DNA of 64,000 nt from Bacteroides finegoldii DSM 17565 (GTDB lineage Bacteria; Bacteroidota; Bacteroidia; Bacteroidales; Bacteroidaceae), in assembly GCF_000156195.1 (NCBI RefSeq), contig NZ_GG688317.1:124001-188000 (forward strand), written 5' to 3'. The translations under genes and the position numbers were made by a program. Below are positions 43,997 to 52,531 of the stretch, piece by piece. Every line of letters starts with the position of its first letter. Position 1 is the stretch's first letter. The notes beneath the pieces are model-generated. The model was not told the origin of the DNA. It did not search any database and worked only from the letters and a program-made list of their open reading frames with translations.

Positions 43997-46900
43997 TTAT
44001 TCTCCCGCAGTTGTTGCTACAGTCTTTTTGTTCTTCATAAAGTTGTATGCAATCGGAGATGCAATAAACAGTGAAGATAAAGTACCGATTACAACACCGA
44101 GAATCATCGCGAATGCAAAGCTGCGGATAGAGTCACCACCGAGGATGAAGATACACAACAATACGATCAATGTACTCAATGAAGTATTGATGGTACGAGC
44201 CAGTGTAGTGTTCAGAGAGTCATTGAATAACTGACGCTTGTCACGTTTCGGATACAATCCGAAGAACTCACGTACACGGTCGAAGATTACCACCTTATCA
44301 TTAATAGAGTAACCGATAGCCGTCAGGATAGCACCGATAAAGGTCTGGTCGATTTCCAGTGAGAATGGCAGGATACCCCAGAATAATGAATAAGCACCGA
44401 TAATCATGATTGTGTCACAAGTCAATGCTGCAATAGAACCAATACTGTATGCAATGTTACGGAAACGAATCAAGATATACAAACCGATGGCAATCAATGC
44501 CAGAACGACTGACCAGATAGCACCGGTCTTGATATCGTCTGCGATACTCGGCCCTACTTTCTGTGAGCTTACAATGCTGCCGCCTGTGTGGTTATCACGG
44601 TCGATGAAAGTTGCCAGGTCAATGTTCTGAGTCAACAACGGTTTCAGTGTTTCATATAAATATGATTCGATTTCCGAGTCAACATTATTGCCTCCGTCTT
44701 CGATACGGTAGTTGGTACTGATGCGAACCGTTTTCTTATCTGTTCCGATGGCGATAACGCTAACGTTCGCATCACCGAACTTGCTTGAGATCAGCTCGCG
44801 CACCTGTTCCGGTTCTACCGGGTTTTCAAACTGTACCTTGAAGTTACGTCCACCAGTGAAGTCGATACTTTGACTTAGCCCGCGGATAGCGAACGAACCG
44901 ATACAAACGATGATAACTGCACTGACGATAATAAGGGATTTTTTGTTTGTTCCCATAAAATCGAAGTGTGTATTGGCCATCAGGTTCTTTGAAATCTTAG
45001 TGGTAAATGTCAGGTTCTGCCATTTATCTTTACTCAAGAAATGTTCGTAAACCAGACGAGTCATGAACACTGCGGTAAAGAACGATACGAGGATACCGAT
45101 AATCAAAGTCGTTGCAAAACCACGGATAGGTCCTGTACCGAAATTGAACAGAATGATACCTGTAATAATAGATGTCAAGTTAGAGTCAAAGATAGCGGAG
45201 AAGGCATTAGAATAACCGTCAGCCAATGCTTTCTTCACTCCCTTGCCTGCACGAAGTTCTTCTTTAGTACGTTCATAAATCAATACGTTCGCATCCACTG
45301 CCATACCCAGCGACAATACCATACCGGCAATACCGGACATCGTCAATGCAGCCTGGAAAGAAGAAAGGATACCTAATGTGAAGAAGAAGTTCAGGAACAA
45401 AGCACCGTTGGCAACCATACCCGGGATGAAACCATACATAGAGCACATATAGATCATCAACAGGATCAAAGCTACAACGAATGAGAAAATACCGGCATTG
45501 ATAGATTCCTGACCCAACGACGGACCAACGATATCTTCCTGTACGATGTGAGCCGGAGCCGGCATCTTACCTGATTTCAATACGTTTGCTAAGTCTTTTG
45601 CTTGTTCAGGAGTAAAATGACCTGTAATCTGTGAACGTCCGCCTGTAATTTCTGAATTTACGTTTGGTGCAGAATATACATAATTATCAAGAACAATAGC
45701 AATAGAACGACCGATATTCTGTTTTGTCAGCTGAGCCCAACGGCGTGCACCGTCAGAGTTCATTGTCATACTTACAGCCGGTTTGCTGTATTGGTCAAAT
45801 TCGTCTTTAGCGTCTGTTACTACATCGCCTTCCAACGGAGCTTTACCGTTACGTTCGGTAGACTTGATCGCGTATAATTCGAATGTTTGTCCTTTTTTGT
45901 CGAACTCAGAAGGAGAAACGCCCCATTTCAGACGAAGGTCTTTCGGAAGTTCTGCCTTGATTTCCGGCATAGCCAGATACTTGTTGATATCAGCAGTATC
46001 TTTATAGTTTGCATAACCGATAACAGGACCTTGTCCGCTTGAATTCAGTTGAAGCATAGACAACAGAGGATATTGTTTCTTGAGCTCTTCCATGTTTACA
46101 GAAGGCTTTTCAGAGGCTGTTGTGTCACCTTTCAGTGCAGCGGCAAGGCTATCGGCAGCACTTACAGCTTTTGTCTCCACCGGAGTAGCTTCAGTAAGAA
46201 CGGCAGTCTCTATTGTATCTCCATCAGTTGTTGTTTCTTCAGCTAAGATAGCGCGCAATTTGGCGTCAGCAGACTGCATGGAAGGAAGAACTTCCTTGGC
46301 TGTATAAGTTTCCCAGAATTCCAGGTTAGCAGAACCTTGGAGAAGTTTTCTCACACGTTCCGGTTCTTTGATACCCGGCAGCTCCACCATGATACGTCCC
46401 ATTTTGTCTTCCAGACTTTGGATATTCGGCTGAACAACACCGAAGCGGTCGATACGGGTACGAAGTACATTGTATGAGTTCTCAACGGCTGCTTTTACTT
46501 CTGCTCTCAATACTTTTTCAACTTCAGTGTCTGTTGATTTTTGGTTAACCTTGTCTTTCAACTGTTGTGTTGCGAAGAGTTCGGAAAGTTTCGCTTCCGG
46601 AGCAGCTTTGTGGTATTCTCTGATGAACAGGGTAATGATATCATCCTGACTGTTGATTGCCTGCTTTGCTGCTTCTGCCAATGCATTGTTGAAAGCTTCG
46701 TCCGGCTTGTTGTCAGCCAGTGCTTTGATAACATCAGGTACAGAAACTTCAAGGATAACGTTCATACCACCCTTCAGGTCCAAACCTAAACTAATCTCCA
46801 TCTCACGACATTGTTTCAGCGTCCAGTTACCCAGCCAGACTTTCTCGTTGGAGAGAGAGTCGAGGTAGTCTTGTTCTACTTTCGGGTCGCCGTTCGCAAT

Positions 46901-47011
46901 TTCTTTCGCCTTGTTGGTATAGTGGCGTGTTACGAAGGAGAAGGAGAGGTAGAACACGCATACCAGCGTGAGTAATACCGCAAAAACCTTTACAAATCCT
47001 TTGTTTTGCAT
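43997..47011 (-). CDS. secDF: SecDF fusion, protein-export membrane protein
   Basis: Accessory component of the Sec translocon that uses the proton gradient to pull proteins through to the periplasm. The 1004-residue protein joins SecD and SecF, the usual form in Bacteroidetes. An N-terminal membrane helix (VFAVLLTLVCVFYLSFSFV) is followed by the large periplasmic domain (IDRFGVVQPNIQSLEDKMGR, PAPAHIVQEDIVGPSLGQES), a six-helix block (GMVLSLGMAVDANVLIYERT), then SecF beginning near ANTHFDFMGTNKK with SIDFTGGRNFKVQFENP and a second helical block (TAIGYSINDKVVIFDRVREF). A spacer of about 60 residues rich in Thr, Ala and Glu (around residue 255-310) is an insertion in the first periplasmic domain. 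Gene order is single-standing. Confidence 0.97.
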   Translation of the reverse strand: MQNKGFVKVFAVLLTLVCVFYLSFSFVTRHYTNKAKEIANGDPKVEQDYLDSLSNEKVWLGNWTLKQCREMEISLGLDLKGGMNVILEVSVPDVIKALADNKPDEAFNNALAEAAKQAINSQDDIITLFIREYHKAAPEAKLSELFATQQLKDKVNQKSTDTEVEKVLRAEVKAAVENSYNVLRTRIDRFGVVQPNIQSLEDKMGRIMVELPGIKEPERVRKLLQGSANLEFWETYTAKEVLPSMQSADAKLRAILAEETTTDGDTIETAVLTEATPVETKAVSAADSLAAALKGDTTASEKPSVNMEELKKQYPLLSMLQLNSSGQGPVIGYANYKDTADINKYLAMPEIKAELPKDLRLKWGVSPSEFDKKGQTFELYAIKSTERNGKAPLEGDVVTDAKDEFDQYSKPAVSMTMNSDGARRWAQLTKQNIGRSIAIVLDNYVYSAPNVNSEITGGRSQITGHFTPEQAKDLANVLKSGKMPAPAHIVQEDIVGPSLGQESINAGIFSFVVALILLMIYMCSMYGFIPGMVANGALFLNFFFTLGILSSFQAALTMSGIAGMVLSLGMAVDANVLIYERTKEELRAGKGVKKALADGYSNAFSAIFDSNLTSIITGIILFNFGTGPIRGFATTLIIGILVSFFTAVFMTRLVYEHFLSKDKWQNLTFTTKISKNLMANTHFDFMGTNKKSLIIVSAVIIVCIGSFAIRGLSQSIDFTGGRNFKVQFENPVEPEQVRELISSKFGDANVSVIAIGTDKKTVRISTNYRIEDGGNNVDSEIESYLYETLKPLLTQNIDLATFIDRDNHTGGSIVSSQKVGPSIADDIKTGAIWSVVLALIAIGLYILIRFRNIAYSIGSIAALTCDTIMIIGAYSLFWGILPFSLEIDQTFIGAILTAIGYSINDKVVIFDRVREFFGLYPKRDKRQLFNDSLNTTLARTINTSLSTLIVLLCIFILGGDSIRSFAFAMILGVVIGTLSSLFIASPIAYNFMKNKKTVATTAGE

Positions 47012-47101
47012 TTTACTTTTAATTTATGATGATTACTTTTTTAATTTAATATTCAGTTAAATTCTGTCGTATACAAGTTCTTTTTGCCGCATACAAGGCT
47101 G

Positions 47102-47109
47102 CAAATATA
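47102..47109 (-). promoter_or_regulatory. Possible -7 box of the secDF promoter
   Basis: TATATTTG on the - strand (CAAATATA on +), a perfect TAnnTTTG, 91 bases before the secDF start. No TTTG or TTG is at the expected 19-base spacing, so this is a weak call. Confidence 0.35.
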
Positions 47110-47176
47110 GTTTTTTTTTCACATTTATATGTAACAAGCCCTCAAATATTTGATGTTTAAGGGCTTTTTTGCAGAA

Positions 47177-49264
47177 TTATTTCATTCCCCTGTTTTTCAA
47201 TAATGGTTCCAAGCTAGGCTCTGTTCCTCGGAAATTTTTATAAAGCACCATCGGGTCTTCACTGTCTCCTTTTTCCAAAACATTGTGGCGGAACAGATCT
47301 GCGGTGGTTTTATCAAAAACTCCGTGTTCTTTGAAAGCTTCAAAAGCATCGTTATCCAATACGTTGGCCCACAGATAACTGTAATATCCGGCAGCGTACC
47401 CACCGATGATATGATTGAAGTAAGTAACGCGGTAACGTGGCGCTATCTCAGGGATCAGATTGAGTTTGTCCATCGCTTCTTTCTCGAATGAAAGTATATC
47501 CATATTATTTACATCTGTTATTGTGTGCAGGTTCATGTCAAGGATAGCGGCTGCCAGCAATTCGGTAGTCATGAATCCTTGATTGAAAGTCTTCTGTTGC
47601 AGTATCTTTTCGATGATTTCATCGGGGATTACTTCTCCGGTCTGATAATGTTTGGCATACATTTTCAGTACCTCTGGTTCGGTAGCCCAATGTTCGTTGA
47701 TTTGAGAAGGGAGTTCTACAAAGTCACGTACTACGTTTGTGCCGGATGTTCCCTTGTATTCACATTTTGTCAGTAAGCCGTGTAGGGCATGTCCAAATTC
47801 GTGGAACAAGGTTTCCACTTCATCCATTGTCAATAGTGATGGAGTATCGCCTACCGGTTTGGTGAAACTGCAAACGTTGCACACTAACGGACGGGTTGCT
47901 CCTTGTTGCTCACGGTAATTACTCATCCAGGCACCTCCGCTTTTTCCGGCACGCGGGAAATAGTCCACATAGAAAATACCGAGTTGAGAACCGTCAGTGT
48001 CTTTCACTTCAAACACCTCAACATCCGGATGATAGGTCGGAATTCCTTTCAGCTTGTTGAAAGTGATACCATATAACTTGTTGGCTACGGCAAAAGCACC
48101 TTCACGTACATTTTCCAATTTAAAATAGGGCTTTGTCTCCTCTTCGGACAGATTATATTTCTCTTTTCGTAGCTTTTCGGTATAGTACCACCAGTCCCAT
48201 GCCTCCAACTTTTCGCCTTTACCTTCCTTGTCCATCAGCTTTTGAAGCTCGGCGGCCTCTTCTTTGGCTTTAGGCAGTGCATAGCTCCAAAGATTGTTCA
48301 AAAGGTCCATTACGTTCGTCGCGTTTTTAGCCATCGTCTCATCCAGCACGAAATTTGCGTAACAGTCGAAACCTAACAATTTTGCTTTTTCCAAACGGAG
48401 AGAAACGATTTTGCGGATGTTCTCTTTGTTGTCGTTCTCATTGTTATTATTTCCCCGATTGATATACGCTTTGTATATTTGTTCCCGAAGCGGACGATTC
48501 TCGGCATATTGCAGGAATGGCAGACGGCTGGCGTTATGCAGAGTAAATAACCATTTGCCCGGTTGTCCGGCGGCTTTTGCTTCTTCAGCTGCACTTTGAC
48601 GGAACCATTCGGGCAATCCTGCTAAGTCCTCTTCTTTCTCGACGAAGAGCTGGTACGCATTATTCTCGTTCAGTACATTATTGCCGAATGTGATACCAAG
48701 TGTGGACAGCTCTTTGTTTATTTCACGCAAACGTGCTTGTTTTTCTGCGCTAAGATTGGCACCTGAACGGACAAACTGTTTGTAGGTCTTGTCCAGCAGG
48801 CGTTTCTGCTCTGTGGTCAGATTCAGGGAATCTTTTTGTTGGTAGACATCGTTTACACGCTTGAAAAGTTTCTCATTCAAGGATATATTGTCTTCATGTT
48901 CCGAAAGAACCGGAGCTAGCTTGATGGATAGTGCAGTTAATGAGTCGGTTGTTTCAGCATCTGTCATATTGAAGAAAATAGCGCTTACCCGATCCAGGAT
49001 TGGTGCACTGTTATCCAATGCCACGATGGTATTTTCGAATGTAGGGATTTCCGGACTTTCGATGATAGCTTCGATGTTTTGATTTTGCTCCTCGATACCT
49101 TTCAGGAAGGCAGGCTCATAATGTTCCAATTTGATTTTGTCAAAGGAAGGAACGCCATACTCGGTTTGGAACTCTGCAAAGAAAGGATTACTTTCTGTTT
49201 TTGTAGCACAGGAGTACATCATACAACTTACTGCTAAAAGGGTTAATGTCTTTTTAATCATCAT
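47177..49264 (-). CDS. M3-family zinc metallopeptidase, lipoprotein (dipeptidyl carboxypeptidase-like)
   Basis: Zinc peptidase of the thimet oligopeptidase/Dcp family that cleaves short peptides, probably in the periplasm. The 695-residue protein (start at 49264 or the next codon, both ATG) has a lipoprotein-type signal (CMMYSCATK), a long helical N-terminal domain with EIPTFENTI, and the catalytic domain with the HExxH motif FHEFGHALHGLL (H488, E489, H492), the third ligand expected in the following helix region. Downstream is FNQGFMTTELLAAAILDM. About 30 bases separate it from the upstream nuclease-family gene. A stem-loop at 47136-47166 lies just beyond its stop, without a clear U-run on this strand. 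Confidence 0.95.
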   Translation of the reverse strand: MMIKKTLTLLAVSCMMYSCATKTESNPFFAEFQTEYGVPSFDKIKLEHYEPAFLKGIEEQNQNIEAIIESPEIPTFENTIVALDNSAPILDRVSAIFFNMTDAETTDSLTALSIKLAPVLSEHEDNISLNEKLFKRVNDVYQQKDSLNLTTEQKRLLDKTYKQFVRSGANLSAEKQARLREINKELSTLGITFGNNVLNENNAYQLFVEKEEDLAGLPEWFRQSAAEEAKAAGQPGKWLFTLHNASRLPFLQYAENRPLREQIYKAYINRGNNNNENDNKENIRKIVSLRLEKAKLLGFDCYANFVLDETMAKNATNVMDLLNNLWSYALPKAKEEAAELQKLMDKEGKGEKLEAWDWWYYTEKLRKEKYNLSEEETKPYFKLENVREGAFAVANKLYGITFNKLKGIPTYHPDVEVFEVKDTDGSQLGIFYVDYFPRAGKSGGAWMSNYREQQGATRPLVCNVCSFTKPVGDTPSLLTMDEVETLFHEFGHALHGLLTKCEYKGTSGTNVVRDFVELPSQINEHWATEPEVLKMYAKHYQTGEVIPDEIIEKILQQKTFNQGFMTTELLAAAILDMNLHTITDVNNMDILSFEKEAMDKLNLIPEIAPRYRVTYFNHIIGGYAAGYYSYLWANVLDNDAFEAFKEHGVFDKTTADLFRHNVLEKGDSEDPMVLYKNFRGTEPSLEPLLKNRGMK

Positions 49265-49295
49265 TATGTGTTTTATAATATAGAATTCTCCGTTT

Positions 49296-50381
49296 TTATC
49301 GTTTGCTGATATAACACCAAATCGGATAGTGGTCCGAAGCCTTAATAGAACGGTCTACAGTACAATTATAGGCTTTCAGGTCAGGACTAATCAGGATATT
49401 GTCGATTCGGAAGTAGAACTTGTTCTGGTTATAGGAGATTCCCAATCCTTTACCGGACTGTGTGAAAGCGTCATCCAGTTCTTGAGTGAGAACCCGGTGG
49501 GTATACGAAATAGAACCGTCGTTGAAATCTCCACATACAATCATTGTAGGATAATGGTTTTCTGTAATGATTCTCGCTACGGAATCTGCTTGGGAGGCAC
49601 GGATAGCCGATGCTTCCCCTAGTTTTCGAATTAGTTGTCGGAGCCCGGTCTTTACTTTTTTAGCATTCGGATCTTTTATCATATCTTCATAGATCCCTCT
49701 GTCTTCTTTGGTGAGTTTGTTGGATTCCAAGTGATTGTTGATTAATGTAATAGTGTCATTATTTACATTCAGCACATATTTCATAGAGCCGTTATAATCA
49801 CTTTTATACTCAATAAGTTGTGACGAGAGTATCGGGAATCTAGAGAAACAGGCAAGCTGCACATCTCCTTTCCTTTGTTGGCGAATGGATTGATAGGGAT
49901 ACGCTTTCAACGCTTTCTTTACATCCTGCTCCGTTACGAACTTTTTATTGCTGGCTGTGTTGTATTCTTGCAGACAGATAATGTCTGCATTACTGTTTTT
50001 CAGATAAGATAAAATCGGATTCTTCCCATCTTTCTTCTTCAGATTACTAAAGCTCATTACATTGTAAGACAGAACTTTGATACTTCCTTCCGGTATTGTC
50101 CGGGTAGTAGAGTTGAAAGGAATATAAGTCCGTATTTGCGGAAAGCAAATCAGAAAACCGATGACGGGTAGTAGTGCATATCTGTAATTGACAAATGCCC
50201 AAAGAAACAGGAAAAATAGATTGATAATCAGGAATATTGGAAATGCGAGTCCGAGACAGGAAACTAACGGATTGACTTTGGGGCTGAGATAGGGGCTATA
50301 AGCGCTTAATATCAGCGTTCCCACGAAGAATGCGTTGATAGCCAGTATCAGATATGCGACAATTTTGCCAATATGTTCCAT
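49296..50381 (-). CDS. Endonuclease/exonuclease/phosphatase-family membrane protein
   Basis: Metal-dependent phosphoesterase fold tethered to the inner membrane. The 361-residue protein begins with about three hydrophobic segments (LILAINAFFVGTLILSAY, LGLAFPIFLIINLFFLFLWA, LLPVIGFLICF) and then carries the EEP domain: VLSYNVMSF, ADIICLQEYN, NNHLES, VCGDFNDGSIS and KASDHYPIW at the very end, which contains the catalytic Asp-His. The substrate may be a nucleic acid, phosphoinositide-like or other phosphodiester; nothing in the sequence decides. It starts 5 bases after the rhomboid gene and so is translated in the same operon. Confidence 0.92.
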   Translation of the reverse strand: MEHIGKIVAYLILAINAFFVGTLILSAYSPYLSPKVNPLVSCLGLAFPIFLIINLFFLFLWAFVNYRYALLPVIGFLICFPQIRTYIPFNSTTRTIPEGSIKVLSYNVMSFSNLKKKDGKNPILSYLKNSNADIICLQEYNTASNKKFVTEQDVKKALKAYPYQSIRQQRKGDVQLACFSRFPILSSQLIEYKSDYNGSMKYVLNVNNDTITLINNHLESNKLTKEDRGIYEDMIKDPNAKKVKTGLRQLIRKLGEASAIRASQADSVARIITENHYPTMIVCGDFNDGSISYTHRVLTQELDDAFTQSGKGLGISYNQNKFYFRIDNILISPDLKAYNCTVDRSIKASDHYPIWCYISKR

Positions 50382-50385
50382 TCTT

Positions 50386-51291
50386 TTATCTTTTGCTTGC
50401 GTCGAACAAGCTTTTCTTTTCTTCTGTCGTCAGACTGTCGTAACCGGATTTTTTCAACTTTTCCAGAATACGGTCCACTTCGTCAGATTGTGCTTTTTTA
50501 TGGGCATTATAATCATAATCTTTCCGTCGTTCGGTAGCATTACTGCCATAGTGTACTTTCATTTTAGGTTTGCGTTCCCATGTTTTCTTTTGGAAAAGAG
50601 AGATGAAACCATCCAGAATCCAGTTAATCCAGGAAGTTAAGTCAGTCCCTTTGCTTAGACTGGCTGCAAACCAGAGCCCGGCAAGAGCGCCTCCTAGATG
50701 GGCAATGTGTCCTCCGGCATTACTTGAGGTAATAGACAGTACATCAATTCCGATAACGACCAGTGCGAGATATTTGAGACGGACAGCACCAAAAAGAAAA
50801 AGTTGCACCCTATAGTTGGGTTCACGATAGGCCGTAGCCGCTACGATAGCCAGTACGGAAGCGGAAGCCCCGACTAACGTTGCTCCGGTCACTTGTGAGC
50901 TGAATAAAGGAAATACGTTGTAGGCGACCATATAAAGCAAACCTCCGCAGATACCTCCCAATATATATAGCCCTCTTAAATGCTTTGCCGAGAAAAAATA
51001 AAGAAATAAACTCCCGAACCAGTATAGCCAAAGCATATTGAATAGAATGTGCAGAATACCGGCATGCATAAACATATAGGTAAACAACGACCACGGTTGA
51101 TGGATAAACCCGACAAGAGAGGCCGGTAAAGCGAATATGTTGAATATATCGAGAGTGTTGACTTCAAACAGTCGTAGAAAAACATGAATCAATGTGCCGA
51201 TCACAAAGATACCGACATTGATATAAATCAGTTGGATAAAAATGTTTCCTCTTCTGAATGTTTCCTTCAAATCAGCTATAATATGTCCCAT
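50386..51291 (-). CDS. Rhomboid-family intramembrane serine protease (with C-terminal tail)
   Basis: Intramembrane protease, 301 residues from the ATG at 51291; the frame is open further up but overlaps the previous gene. About six membrane helices, with the catalytic serine in GASASVLAI and the histidine in GGHIAHLGGALAG. The N-terminal half has FTYMFMHAGILHILFNMLWL, the helix pair that carries the conserved HxxxN. A charged tail of about 80 residues (KKTWERKPKMKVHYG to the end) extends past the last helix. It is the second rhomboid of a tandem pair, 5 bases after the first. Confidence 0.92.
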   Translation of the reverse strand: MGHIIADLKETFRRGNIFIQLIYINVGIFVIGTLIHVFLRLFEVNTLDIFNIFALPASLVGFIHQPWSLFTYMFMHAGILHILFNMLWLYWFGSLFLYFFSAKHLRGLYILGGICGGLLYMVAYNVFPLFSSQVTGATLVGASASVLAIVAATAYREPNYRVQLFLFGAVRLKYLALVVIGIDVLSITSSNAGGHIAHLGGALAGLWFAASLSKGTDLTSWINWILDGFISLFQKKTWERKPKMKVHYGSNATERRKDYDYNAHKKAQSDEVDRILEKLKKSGYDSLTTEEKKSLFDASKR

Positions 51292-51296
51292 TGTTA

Positions 51297-51950
51297 TTAC
51301 TTTTTTTTTCTCCAATACAAAATCAGTATCAGTCCGAACAGCATTCCGCCTAAATGGGCGAAGTGGGCGACGTTGTCTCCTATGTTGTTGGCAAGTCCTG
51401 ACCATAACTCAATTGCGGCATATCCGATTACGAAAAATTTGGCTTTGATCGGAAAAGGTAGCGGGAAGATAAACAACCGATTGTCGGGAAACAGCATACC
51501 GAATGCCAGCAATATGGCATAGACAGCTCCTGAAGCACCTACGGTAGTCATCATGTTCAGATACTCTTCCATGGGAATAATACTGGTACCTATATTTACT
51601 TGTGAGTATTGGCTGAGTTCTGTTGCATATTGAATATATTGTACTCCTTCTTGGATAACTCCCGCACCGATACCACAAAGGATATAATAGAACAGAAAAC
51701 GTCTGGGTCCCCATGTTTGTTCGAGAATCGGACCAAACATGAAAACGGCGAACATATTAAAGAAAATATGGCTGAATCCGCCATGCATAAACATATAAGT
51801 GATAAGCTGTGCCGGATTGAAGTCACTTGCGAGGAAAAAATGTAATCCCAGATAATTAGTCAGATCTACTCCATAGCGTTGTGCTACGAATGTACCGAAA
51901 AACATTAGTACATTGATAATTATCAGGTTTTTAGTTACAGTTGGCATCAT
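51297..51950 (-). CDS. Rhomboid-family intramembrane serine protease
   Basis: First of two adjacent rhomboids, 217 residues, without the long tail. Serine in GASGAVYAI, histidine in AHFAHLGGM, and the helix ITYMFMHGGFSHIFFNMFAV. A TACTTTTG box (51982-51989, - strand) upstream fits a -7 element, though no -33 partner is at the right distance. Substrates are unknown. The two rhomboids, the EEP protein and possibly the M3 peptidase read as one operon. Confidence 0.93.
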   Translation of the reverse strand: MMPTVTKNLIIINVLMFFGTFVAQRYGVDLTNYLGLHFFLASDFNPAQLITYMFMHGGFSHIFFNMFAVFMFGPILEQTWGPRRFLFYYILCGIGAGVIQEGVQYIQYATELSQYSQVNIGTSIIPMEEYLNMMTTVGASGAVYAILLAFGMLFPDNRLFIFPLPFPIKAKFFVIGYAAIELWSGLANNIGDNVAHFAHLGGMLFGLILILYWRKKK

Positions 51951-52072
51951 TTTTTTATTCTGAATATTATGATAATAGATGCAAAAGTACGAATAAATTC
52001 TGTTTTAAAGCATGAAAAGTGCTTCCTATTAGCTCTTTTTCAATAATTTGCTGCGTTTTTTTTATGTTTTTA

Positions 52073-52103
52073 TTTGATATGTTGTTTTGTTCGGCTATAT
52101 TTG
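52073..52103 (+). promoter_or_regulatory. Promoter of the HU gene
   Basis: TTTG (52073-52076), 19 bases, TATATTTG (52096-52103): a full Bacteroides-type promoter 66 bases before the start codon. Confidence 0.8.
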
Positions 52104-52169
52104 TAGAATTAATCCATTGTGGGAGAATCTTTTGTGTAACATATATATTAATTAATCATTTTACGTATT

Positions 52170-52443
52170 ATGAATAAGTCTGATCTTATTAATGCAATGG
52201 CTGCCGAAGCTCAAATGAGCAAAGCCGATGACAAAAAAGGCACTTGATGCTTTTGTCACTTCAGTTACTAATGCCATGAAAGCCGGTGAGAAAGTATCTC
52301 TCGTTGGTTTTGGTACTTTCTCTGTAAGCGAAAGAGCTGAAAGAACAGGTATTAACCCTTCTACAAAAGCAACTATTACTATTCCCGCTAAGAAAGTAGC
52401 TAAATTTAAAGCCGGTGCTGAATTATCTGCAGCTGTTGAATAA
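52170..52443 (+). pseudogene. HU-family DNA-binding protein, frameshifted as given
   Basis: Small histone-like protein that bends and compacts DNA. The ATG at 52170 gives MNKSDLINAMAAEAQMSKAD, then the frame stops at 52249 after DKKGT. The second frame carries the rest (KKALDAFVTSVTNAMKAGEK, GFGTFSVSERAERTGINPST, KKVAKFKAGAEL). One extra base in the A6-GG run at 52233-52240 explains the break; without it the protein has 90 residues, the standard HU length. HU is a core gene with its own strong promoter and terminator, so a real loss is unlikely and a sequencing error is the leading explanation. Confidence 0.9.
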
Positions 52444-52475
52444 GATAGATAGTTGAAAGAATTTAATTTAGGAGA

Positions 52476-52501
52476 GGAGGCGTGAAACGTCTCCTTTTTT
52501 T
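52476..52501 (+). terminator. Terminator of the HU gene
   Basis: GGAGGCG (52476-52482) pairs with CGTCTCC (52488-52494), one G-T pair, followed by seven T (52495-52501). The argS -7 box TATCTTTG (52503-52510) starts immediately after it. Confidence 0.75.
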
Positions 52502-52531
52502 GTATCTTTGCGCCCAAGAAACAACTTGATT

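Noticed and set aside
47136..47166. Stem AAGCCCT / AGGGCTT after the M3 peptidase gene
   Set aside because: The T-run lies on the + side, where no gene ends, so I do not call it as a terminator for the - strand gene; it may only aid 3'-end stability.
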